A DNA stretch of 64,000 nt from Ashinkailepas kermadecensis (Eukaryota > Arthropoda > Thecostraca > Neolepadidae): contig JAOTOM010004949.1 of assembly GCA_034440615.1 (NCBI GenBank), forward strand, positions 433,501 through 497,500, in the 5' to 3' direction. Numbering within the stretch: the stretch's first letter is position 1; each line of letters begins with the position of its first letter. Made by a program: the position numbers and the translations under genes. Below are positions 23,590 to 32,337 of this stretch, in pieces. Below the pieces are notes generated by a model that was not told the DNA's origin, did not search any database, and was given only the letters and a program-made list of their open reading frames with translations.

Positions 23590-25435
23590 ATGTCGGTGGT
23601 CGAAATCATTCCCATCCTATTATTCCTTATACTCAAAACTACCTACGGAACTCTGTTCTTGCCACGTGCTGTACTGTACTCAACCCATGAGATCTGGAAA
23701 GTGCACATGCCTCTTCGTGTGTATGATGTGCCTACAACGCTGAGCGACCTGAACCACATGCTACATGTGTTCGAAAAACGTATAGGATTATATCTCACTG
23801 ATCATCAGCAATTTCCGTACTCCGACAACGTGAAATCCCAGCTGACCGAAAGCTTGAAAACACTTAGGACAAATTTAGATAATACGGTCCGGGAAGCCAA
23901 CTCAATCAATTCGAACTATCATAGACAGAAGCGATCCGTCCTGCCCTTCGTTGGAAATGCCTTGTAATTTCTCTTCGGTACAGCTACCGACGCCGACCTC
24001 GAAGCCATCCTCAGCCGACTTGATACCTTGGAAAACGATAAAGACAGCATAGTTCACATTCTCGGAGAAAATGTATCGATCATGAACCAGACCAACGCGG
24101 AAGTACAAACGAATCGCGAGGCGATCAACCAGATCAGTCGTTTGGTGAACAATCTGACCCACCAGGTCTCAATTATGGAACGTACCAAACTGCAATACCT
24201 TGAAATCTACATTTCACTTCAAACCCAAATCACCAAGGTGACTGAAAACGTTAGCGCCATCATTCAACAAGCTAGCAATCAACTTTCGGAATTGTAGATG
24301 CAACTCAGCCTTTTGACTCCGGGTATCCTGTCCCAATCACTGGTAAAACCAGCTCAACTACTCAAAGTACTTTCAAGCATCAGCAATGCCCTACCAAACG
24401 GTAAAGCTTTGCCCTACCGGACCGACGAACTCGAGGAGTATCACCGGATCATTCATACCTCATTGACCGTCGTGAACTCCAAATCCTACATGACGCTGCC
24501 CATCCCCATCATCAACATTCCGGACCGCTTCAATGTGTTTGAAATCTTCAACACGAAACTGCCTAACCGAAATTCGTCTTTCGAAACGAAATTTTAAACA
24601 GGAAACGTGAAGTTATTTGCCATCAGCCAAGACAACACCCGCTTCATGGAGATATCTGAAGATATCCGCATATGCCTGCAGCAAAAGTTATCTTTCTGTC
24701 ATTTCCACCGGGCCGAACAATTCACAGCGACGACCGCGTCCTGTGTGAAATCGCTGTATCTGCGTGAGATCGACGAAATTAGCACACAGTGCAAAGCACT
24801 CGTGTCCTACAAAAGTACCCCGACAGCTTTGGAAGTCGAACGAAACCTTTGGCTGATCATCTCAGGATCAACGGTGAACATTCAAATGGTTTGTGCCAAT
24901 CGCACTTCATAATTCACCACAACCACCCCTCCACAGTTGGTGCACCTGAGAAATGGATGCTCAATCCTTTCCAAGTATTTTCGAATCCCCACGGCCAGCT
25001 CAAAGTCATCCCCTTCTGGATATCCACCATGTGAACTTCTTGCGTTCACAGCTTGACCAGTTAGTCGAGCTGACCGAGCAGACAATCCGAACCCAGCTAC
25101 CTAGCCTTGACAGCAACTCCGAGACGGCAGCCCTGTCGATGTTACCTGACCTCGACATCCCAATCTCCCGCCTCAGCTATCAACTGCAGACAACACGTGA
25201 CCTCCGTTATCATTCAGTGTTAGGACATTCGGCCTTGATCATCCCAGTGGTACTGATGTTCGTAGCCGCGACAGGTGTTATTATGTATTGTCTGATGCGC
25301 CGCAAACAGAGGTCTGTTCCCGCCAATCCCACACCACAACCTTCAACCCTTCAACCCCTCCCGCTCGGTGAAGACATCATCGTCATCCGTCCTGGCCCTG
25401 GGCCAACATCAACACGACCTGACAATCGGGCGTAA
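23590..25435 (+). pseudogene. env: env-like glycoprotein (multiple stops and frameshifts)
   Basis: It begins with a hydrophobic signal-peptide-like segment (residues 5-20). A furin-type RQKR site near residue 115 is followed by a hydrophobic fusion-peptide-like stretch, the organisation of insect errantivirus and baculovirus F-like Env. A heptad-rich region with several N-X-T/S sites follows. Near the C-terminus lies a transmembrane segment (ALIIPVVLMFVAATGVIMY, near 25238) followed by basic residues and a proline-rich tail. In-frame stops occur at 23965, 24295, 24595 and 24910, and the frame changes between about 24913 and 25020, so no functional product is possible. The family call rests on architecture; exact ancestry is not resolved. 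Confidence 0.8.
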
Positions 25436-26234
25436 CGAGTCCGTCACGCCAGTTGCCGCAGGACCGTCGATCGGACACGCCGCCTCCCGCCGACTACCGC
25501 CGACTACAGCTGCCAACATAAACTTAGAAATCTCGCGTGTCCTCGCCGTCCGGTGGGACTGCGCGGGCATGGCCTACTATCTCGTGGAGTAGGATGGCTT
25601 TCCGCCATCTCAGGCCTCCTGGGAGGAGGCCAGTCATCTACCAGCCGATCTTCTGGTCCGCATTGTGACCACAGACTATAAGCTGCCTGTGGACCGCTAT
25701 GGGCCGAATGGACGTCCCGGCCCGCGGATGGTGAAGCCACCAACGTACCGTCATCTGGACAGACGGTGCACTACCTGCGGCTACATACTAGCCCGGCACT
25801 CAGGTGGCCCGCCACCGAGCGCTGCCCCTGCGAGTGCGAGAGCCGACTCTGCCGACGTCAACGTCACCACCCCGGACTGGTGTGACGTGTGTGGCCGTGA
25901 TCCACGAGAGCACGTCAAAGGAACCTGCGAGGCGAATCTGCCCGCAGTCGTCACCAGCCCGTCCCACAGTTTCCCCATTGGTGCAAGGGAGTGGGGTCTC
26001 GCTCCGATCGGTGGAAACGCAGACGTCGCAGACGTCGTGGCAGGCGCCGTCGCTGGCATCGCGAGCGCCGCCACTGGCGTCACAAGCGCCGACGCTGACG
26101 TCGCAGGCACCGCCGCTACGAACGCGAGCGCCGCGACTACGGCCGCGCGCGCTGACAGCGCGGAAACCAACCGGTTGCTGCAGCGGTATCGCGCGTACCG
26201 TCAGGCGGTGAAATACCGCATGGCCGACCAGTGA
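25368..26234 (+). pseudogene. Chromodomain-like plus zinc-ribbon ORF downstream of env
   Basis: A single frame spans this interval, interrupted once by TAG at 25590-25592. Around that stop lies a chromodomain-like block of about 45 residues. Before it come ISRVLAVRW and YYLVE; after it DGFPP, ASWEEASHLP and ADLLVRI. These match the chromodomain pattern of a YLVxWxGf..WE..xxLp motif, and the stop falls exactly where the conserved cage tryptophan would be. Downstream are two cysteine clusters, CTTCGYILARH and CDVCG….C, then an Ala-rich linker and a basic end (RYRAYRQAVKYRM). The start overlaps the env tail in another frame. I know of no standard Gypsy protein with this layout. Recruited host gene or element-specific ORF are both possible. 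Confidence 0.62.
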
Positions 26235-26247
26235 GTGTGGCCGTCGA

Positions 26248-26481
26248 GTGTCGTACCCCGGGCGGCAGATGGTCTGCAGCATGGCCGGGTCGCCCATGCG
26301 TAGATACTCCCCTTCCCGAACCGGACTGAACTTTCAGCAGTGCGCGCCCGACAGTGATCGCCAAAAATGTTTGCGGAAAATTGTATTCGTGTTTCTTATA
26401 ATAGGAACAGTGTTTAATTTACTACCATGGATCAGAGAATGGGTAACCCTTATGAACCCCCCAAGACTAACCCACGTATAA
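26248..26481 (+). CDS. Small ORF with one hydrophobic segment (doubtful)
   Basis: A 77-codon frame from a GTG with a hydrophobic run (IVFVFLIIGTVFNLL) near its middle. No family is recognised. It lies between the chromodomain-like frame and the 3' LTR and may be chance. Confidence 0.2.
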   Translation: MSYPGRQMVCSMAGSPMRRYSPSRTGLNFQQCAPDSDRQKCLRKIVFVFLIIGTVFNLLPWIREWVTLMNPPRLTHV

Positions 26482-26629
26482 CCATGTGTAATCGGAACTT
26501 GTGCTAATTAGTTATCGTATCGTAAGTGTTTGTTGATTCGTATGTGATTGTAGAAGGCCGTGATTTGTCTGAGTGGAAGCTCAGGATTAATCTGTGGATT
26601 GATCCGATCTTGTCGGACCTCAGTTGTGA
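26482..26629 (+). other. Pre-LTR segment without a clear polypurine tract
   Basis: The bases just before the 3' LTR (GGACCTCAGTTGTGA) are not purine-rich. The nearest purine run, GAGTGGAAG near 26571, is about 50 bases away. Confidence 0.5.
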
Positions 26630-27169
26630 TGTAACAGAGTTCATATACAATTATACGTTTGGCTGTCCCGTAACTGTAATTGAAATAATCCCGTAAGCCT
26701 GCCGATTGTAAAAGTATACCATAAATGTAACATCACTATCCGCCACTAGCTGCAAGCCAACTTCCCCATCTAGAAGGTTCTAGAACAATCCAGAACCGGA
26801 GGTGACGTAAAGGGGCGTTTCTGAATCTTCAGCCAATAAGCGATCGAGGGTCTCCGGCCGTCGCCAGCGGCCGCGCGACCGGCCGTGAGGCACACCTAGA
26901 CTCTCAAGGCGAGCGGATCTGTGTTGGACCGCTCCGGCGCGCGCTAAAATCCCACCTAAATTCGGCTTCTAAGTTCATATAAAAGGCAATATCACGGCTT
27001 TCCTTCATATAAAAAGTTTTGTACTGGCGTATAACTGTCCGTGTATTCGTGCGAGTACTGCAGTGCAAATACAGGCAGCTAAAAGGACATTGGTGATTTC
27101 ACAACCGGGGTTATCGAGACGCGAAGTTCATTAGACTATCACTCAAGCCGATATAGGAACTTTCCTACA
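26630..27169 (+). repeat. 3' LTR
   Basis: A 540-bp direct repeat of the 5' LTR. It retains two TATAAAA boxes (26978-26984 and about 27009) that are mutated in the 5' copy. Differences from the 5' LTR are scattered, and a 1-bp and a 2-bp indel are seen near the 3' end. Confidence 0.95.
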
Positions 27170-27173
27170 CTGT
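27170..27173. repeat. Right target-site duplication CTGT
   Basis: Matches 16737-16740. Confidence 0.88.
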
Positions 27174-27222
27174 GGACTATGGGGAAAGGCATTTCCTCCT
27201 CCAACAACGGGCAAGGTCTAAA

Positions 27223-27348
27223 CTCCGTGATACTGTACCAGGATACCACCGGAGCAGGACCGTCTCGCTGCCGGCTGAACCTCTGCTCCGTGATACTGTA
27301 TCAGTATACCACCGGAGCAGGACCGTCTCGCTGCCGGCTGCTCCGACC
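27223..27348. repeat. Tandem duplication, 2 x 63 bp
   Basis: CTCCGTGATACTGTA starts at 27223 and 27286; both copies continue through ACCACCGGAGCAGGACCGTC with three or four substitutions. Confidence 0.9.
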
Positions 27349-27394
27349 CGGAGCGGTCAGGCCGTCTCAGCAGAAGTGATGTCGCTCCGCCAGG

Positions 27395-27530
27395 ACATGA
27401 CGTGACGTGACGTGACGTGAGCCGACACGTGAGGGTCGTGCTGAGCCCGACTCGTGAGCAACGTGATCCGACACGTGAGAGCAGTGCTGAGTCCGACCCG
27501 TGACGTGACGTGACGTGATCCGATACGTGG
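27395..27530. repeat. GTGAC/ACGTGA tandem repeat cluster
   Basis: Runs of ACGTGACGTGACGTGA at both sides of two CCGACACGTGAG units; effectively a compound 5-bp and roughly 60-bp repeat. Confidence 0.85.
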
Positions 27531-27654
27531 GAATCATACTTGGCCTGGCTCCAGCCGCCTGGAAGGCTCAGCTTGGCTCTATGCTGCTCAGTGCGCAGCA
27601 CCACAGTCTGATGGCCAGAGCAGACGTCGCCTGCGGCGGGGTGGGCGGTGTTCC

Positions 27655-27810
27655 CAGACGGATCGTCACGTGTCACCGCGCTCAGACGGAATGCCACGTG
27701 TCATCGCGCTCAGACGGAACGCCACGTGTCACCGCGCTCACACGGAACGCCACGTGTCACCGCGCTCAGACGGAACGCCACGTGTCACTCCGCGCAGACG
27801 GAACTCGTAA
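27655..27810. repeat. Minisatellite, 28-bp unit, 5-6 copies
   Basis: The unit is GACGGAACGCCACGTGTCAC + CGCGCTCA. Each copy has one CACGTG. Confidence 0.92.
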
Positions 27811-28208
27811 GTTTTATCTGCCCTCGTTCTTTCCAAGACAAGAGTAACGACAAAAAAATACCAGGGTGCAGAGAGGATTTTGCCAAAGGGCGTGGCTCCT
27901 CGCCTCACTTCCTATGACTATATGCATTCCGTCCCTCAATTTCCATAATGGAATGTGCGTCGCCCCACCCTTGCATTTTATATCGTTTGAGTTCCGTGGA
28001 GGAGATGATGACTTTCATATTGGATAATGACTGCTATTATCACCCAGAAAACCTGTAGTTCCTTAGCCATTGAGCGGGGATAACACTAAATCCCGAGAGC
28101 AGCAGCTATGTTTTGCCGCTGTTGAGGACTCGGTCTAGGCTGCTCTGGAACAGGATGCATAATCGCTGGTTACCAACTACTCCAACTGTCTCTACCTGAC
28201 GTGGCCAT

Positions 28209-28307
28209 TCGCAAGCATACTACAAACATACCACAAACACACTACAAATATACAGCAAGCATGCTACAAACATACTCCGAACATACTACGAACATACTAC
28301 AAACATG
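28209..28307. repeat. 11-bp tandem repeat, 9 copies
   Basis: CTACAAACATA-type 11-mers in exact register with substitutions. Confidence 0.92.
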
Positions 28308-28522
28308 CTGACTTGTGGCAGTCAGACGTCGACAGCGCGCCTGTCCCGCGCAGTATTAGCAGTGTATCGCCACCTCATCTGCACGAGAGTCCGCAACGAG
28401 CAAAATAAACCATAGCTGAAATGAAGCCAAAACAGTTTCACACCTCCGTGGATTATCTAGAAATCTCCATCAGTGTTCACAAGGATCAGTGCTCCGTAGG
28501 AGCGACAGGAAAAGTGGCGACG

Positions 28523-28567
28523 ATTTTCAGGTGGCGCCATTTCTCCGAGTGGGCGCCACCTGAAAAT
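28523..28567. repeat. 16-bp perfect inverted repeat
   Basis: ATTTTCAGGTGGCGCC (28523-28538) and its exact reverse complement (28552-28567) surround a 13-base loop. It lies in a region of GGGCGC blocks resembling the interior of the TIR element at 10306. A poly-C run follows near 28760-28773. Confidence 0.85.
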
Positions 28568-28834
28568 TGGCCCCACTGATTGAGGCAGTGTTAAGGGGGT
28601 ACACTTGTGTGTCCCTGGGCGGGAGCATTTTCCACTTAGAGGGATGCCTTCAGTTGAAAATATCAAGGGGCGCACTTGAACTCTAGTCAGAGCGGCGCTT
28701 CTCTCCAGTCAGAGGGGGCGCCGCCGAAAAGTGTGTATGTGGACTAGTCGGCCAGCTCCCCCCCCCCCCCCCCGCTAGCTACGCCCATGCTTGCAAGGAA
28801 TGCCTTGTATGCAGCAAAACTGTTCCTCCGAAAT

Positions 28835-29305
28835 TGATACACTAGTCTGCTCCGGCGGCAGTGCATGACCTGACCTGTCCAGCCAGTCCCCCCTCCAGCT
28901 ACACTAGCCTGCCCCGGCGGCAGTGCATGACCTGACCTGGCCAGCCAGTCCTCCCTCCAGCTACACTAGTCTGCCCCGGCGGCAGTGCATGACCTGACCT
29001 GTCCAGCCAGTCCTCCCTCCAGCTACACCAGCCTGCCCCGGCGGCAGTGCGTGACCTGACCTGTCCAGCCAGTCCTCCCTCCAGCTACACCAGCCTGCCC
29101 CGGCGGCAGTGCGTGACCTGACCTGTCCAGCCAGTCCTCCCTCCAGCTACACTAGCCTGCCCCGGCGGCAGTGCGTGACCTGACCTGTCCAGCCAGTCCT
29201 CCCTCCAGCTACACTAGCCTGTCCCGGCGGCGGTGTATGACCTGACCTGTCCAGCCAGTCCTCTCTCCAGCTACACTGGACTGCCCCGGCGGCAGTGCAT
29301 GCCTT
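28835..29305. repeat. Minisatellite, 62-bp unit, about 7.5 copies
   Basis: The unit runs CTACACTAGCCTGCCCCGGC then GGCAGTGCATGACCTGACCT then GTCCAGCCAGTCCTCCCTCC plus AG. Copies differ at only a few sites. Confidence 0.95.
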
Positions 29306-29535
29306 GCACCTGCTCAGCCAGGCAATATTGCATGCCAATTGCATTTGGCGCCGGAATCCATGTGTCTCCGTCAACCGGCCACCAGACAGGTCCTCCGACT
29401 TCACGGGATTAATGCTGCGCGGCGCCCACTGCACGTGTCGCCAGACCAATCAGTTCCGCGCCAGTGGTCTGTCCATGCAGAATTCTCCGCCGGTGAATGT
29501 GCACACGGCTTGATTGGTGCCCTGAAGCTCGCTGT
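29306..29535. other. Spacer between arrays
   Basis: No recognisable gene; short frames only. Confidence 0.5.
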
Positions 29536-29544
29536 TGCTTAGGT

Positions 29545-30142
29545 CACACGGCACGGTGTACTACCATTCTGGCTGGTGTTACGCGAATATCTTAGGCCGC
29601 ACGGCACGGTGTACCATTCTGGCTGGCGGTACGCGAATATCTTAGGCCGCACGGCACGGTGTACCATTCTGGCTGGCGGTACGCGAATATCTTAGGCCGC
29701 ACGGCACGGTGTACCATTCTGGCTGGCGGTACGCGAATATCTTAGGCCGCACGGCACGGTTTACCATTCTGGCTGGCGGTACGCGAATATCTTAGGCCGC
29801 ACGGCACGGTGTACCATTCTGGCTGGCGGTCGCGAATATCTTAGGCCGCACGGCACGGTTTACCATTCTGGTTGGCGGTACGCGAATATCTTAGGCCGCA
29901 CGGCACGGTGTACCATTCTGGCTGGCGGTACGCGAATATCTTAGGCCGCACGGCACGGTGTACCATTCTGGATGGCGGTACGCGAATATCTTAGGCCGCA
30001 CGGCACGGTGTGCCATTCTGGCTGGCGGTACGCGAATATCTTAGGCCGCACGACACGGTGTACCATTCTGGCTGGCGGTACGCGAATATCGTAGGCCGCA
30101 CGGCACGGTGTACCATTCAGGCTGGCGGTACGCGAATATCTT
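29545..30142. repeat. Minisatellite, 50-bp unit, about 12 copies
   Basis: The unit is GGTGTACCATTCTGGCTGGC + GGTACGCGAATATCTTAGGC + CGCACGGCAC. Copies are almost identical, with isolated single-base changes, so homogenisation is recent. There are no unique spacers between copies, which excludes a CRISPR-like reading. Confidence 0.96.
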
Positions 30143-31465
30143 CCGATGGGTTGTTTTATTGCTGAAGCTCAGGGAACTGAACTCAGGGAACTGAGAGTAT
30201 TTGTGAAGTGATTTTTGTGCGCATAAAACCAGCCTTGGAACCAAATCGGACATGAATTTACATGTGCATTCTATACAGCATGTGTCCCCACAAAGTAAGC
30301 TGTATTGTTGGCATTGTGTGGTGCTTAATCACGTTTGATCAAATGCTTGTGCAGTGAAGGGAGCACCCATTTGTCTGTTACCTGCTCCTGTTGTTTTATT
30401 ATATGGGGCACATCGGCTTCCTCGAGCCATTTCGTGCCGTGAAATTGCAGACAATGAAGTAGAGATGTGTGACTGTAAGGTGGGTGTTGCGTGATGGGCA
30501 TCAAGGCCGAAATGAAACAGTATAAATATATCGATGTGTAAGGAAAGTACGTCCTATGCAGAGTCGCGACAGGACTTCTTCTTCGTTTCGATTGTTTTAA
30601 GATGATGTGGTACAGGTATCGACGACAGGTTTGACGTAATTGTGCATGGTTTGTGTTTTGAGTTCATTGCTGTTTCCATACATGCCGAATGTTCTGTCTC
30701 ATTGATCATTTGATGGCTTCAATATGTGATATTTATGTGATGTTTCGTGTCGTAATGATTCTTTAGCTTATTGGTATGTTTCTTTAGCCTGTTCCTAACT
30801 GTGACTTGTAAGTTGTCTGACAAACCAAAGTTTAGCAGGTCGCGGTTCGAAAGTCTCGATATTTATATCAAATTCAAGTCATATTTTGAGCCCGCCATAA
30901 GATTTGCATATTCCATCCACCACCTTGCACCTCGTCGAGAGTAGCCGCCATACGTTCCCAGACGTCCAAACAACAGGTTATGGAATAATTGTCAGTGCTG
31001 GGATGTTTATGCTCATACATCATGTCAGACACGAATATTTTTTACCTCAACCCAAGAGTGAAAAGTGATAGGGCAAGAACAGGTAATAGGTCCCTGGATT
31101 CCAAACGTGGTGTGGTTTGCCGCTAACCTATCATAAGATCAAGTTTATTGTTAGAAGTATTGCACTAGGGGAGACCGGGGTTGAATGCATCGCGGGTTCA
31201 ATGCATCAGTGACTATAACTAAAAAACTGTCCACCAGATGGAACTGCTAGTAAATGCAGCAGAACCGCGAATGCGGAAACCCCTCGCAAAGAGGAAGCCA
31301 GCCCTGGCGGACGTCGACTGTGCTCGCAGTGACGAAATCATAGGTCTTTCAGCACTAAATAAATGTTGTGTGATAAAGACAAACTCTTATAGATTATTTT
31401 CAACGCCGATTATGCTCAATTGGGTATTAGCATATCGTAGTATTTACTTTTGGTCCTAAAATTAT
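30143..31465. other. Unrecognised intergenic sequence
   Basis: AT-rich sequence with no recognisable gene. Confidence 0.5.
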
Positions 31466-31656
31466 CAGAGCCTCGACCAAGGGACCGCCCCTCCCCACTT
31501 AGCAACCAAAATACCCTACGTCAAACAAGAAATTTGAAGATTTTCACGATGTGAAACCAGATTTTTGGCGAGCTTCGCGAGCCGATAGCGGTCTCTGTTT
31601 CATCAAATTTCGGGGGGTTGTGCCACCCGCTTAGGTAAGTCCTGGTTACGCCTCTA
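31466..31656. mobile_element. Decayed hAT-like MITE
   Basis: The ends CAGAGCCTCGACCAAGG and, inverted, TAGAGGCGTAACCAGGA resemble the CAGGGGCGTAACCAGG termini of the element at 40656. The interior has a GGCGAGCTTCGCGAGCC block, also like that element. Target duplication is unclear. Confidence 0.5.
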
Positions 31657-32044
31657 AAAATGGTAAAATAGCTTGCCTGAGCTCCTGTAGCATGGCCAAT
31701 TTTTCACCCTCAAACATGCTCGCGTGGGTATGAGGTTGGTTGCATCTATGTTGGCGGGGCAGGTTGAATCAGTGTTACATACAAGCCTTGAAACCCTGAA
31801 ATCATTCGCAAACCCTGAAAACTGGGTTCATGTAGCTTGTACGAAATGAGATGTATGGTATGCTTCCGACCATTGGGACTCAGATGACTCAGATTAGTTG
31901 TGTAATGACCAGGTCAAAGCATGGGTGTTGTTTGCGTACTTTTGAGGGGGCAAGTTCCCCCTCAATGTTGGCTTTGCCCCCCCCCCCCCCTCCATAATTT
32001 CAACTTTTAACATGAGACTCTATGGAATGTGCCCGCACCCTGAA
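31657..32044. other. Unrecognised sequence with poly-C run
   Basis: No gene; a C run occurs near 31977-31990. Confidence 0.5.
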
Positions 32045-32056
32045 TCCATTTGGGCC

Positions 32057-32325
32057 TTGTGTGTAAATAAAATATACGACCTGCAATATACCAGGAGGTG
32101 CTGAGTTGACAACAAAAGTAACGATCAAGATTATACTTTATTGCTCAAGCAACAAAGTATAACCCAAAAAGCTCAAGCTTTTTGAGCAAGAAAGTATAAC
32201 CTTTATCGTTACTTTTGATGTCAACTCAGCACCTCCTGGTATATTGAAGGTCGTATATTTTATTTACACACAATGTCTAAAACCTAGGAGCATCTAAGAG
32301 CCATTCTTCGTTACAATAAACAATG
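32057..32325. mobile_element. Hairpin (foldback) insertion with 12-bp target duplication
   Basis: TCCATTTGGGCC is present at 32045-32056 and 32326-32337. Between them, 32057-32273 is a long inverted repeat with arms of about 90 bases. It starts TTGTGTGTAAATAAAATATA, and the other end is the reverse complement with few mismatches around GCTCAAGCTTTTTGAGC. A 52-base unpaired tail follows, ending CAATAAACAATG. No coding capacity. The long TSD and tail are unlike a simple MITE. Confidence 0.78.
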
Positions 32326-32337
32326 TCCATTTGGGCC

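Larger units (their letters stand above)
16741..27169 (+). mobile_element. Full-length env-bearing Gypsy LTR retrotransposon
   Basis: Two direct LTRs (539 and 540 bp), each starting TGTAACAGAG and ending CTACA, flank about 9.35 kb. The 4-bp target duplication is CTGT. Order inside: PBS-like site, leader, gag with CCHC knuckle, protease, reverse transcriptase, RNase H, integrase with extended acidic tail, env-like frame, then a chromodomain/zinc frame. The protease-RT-RNaseH-integrase order is that of Ty3/Gypsy elements, and env places it near errantivirus-type elements. By eye about 15 substitutions and two small indels separate the LTRs (roughly 97% identity). Every coding region carries frameshifts or stops, so this copy is not autonomous. 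Confidence 0.95.

Noticed and set aside
25781..26297. Minus-strand Ala-rich frames
   Set aside because: Opposite strand of the chromodomain/zinc frame; GC-rich codon shadow without motifs.
28835..29305. Possible CRISPR or satellite RNA genes in the 62-bp array
   Set aside because: No spacer variation and no promoter or RNA-gene motif visible.
29545..30142. CRISPR-like array
   Set aside because: Units are contiguous with no unique spacers and the context is eukaryotic.
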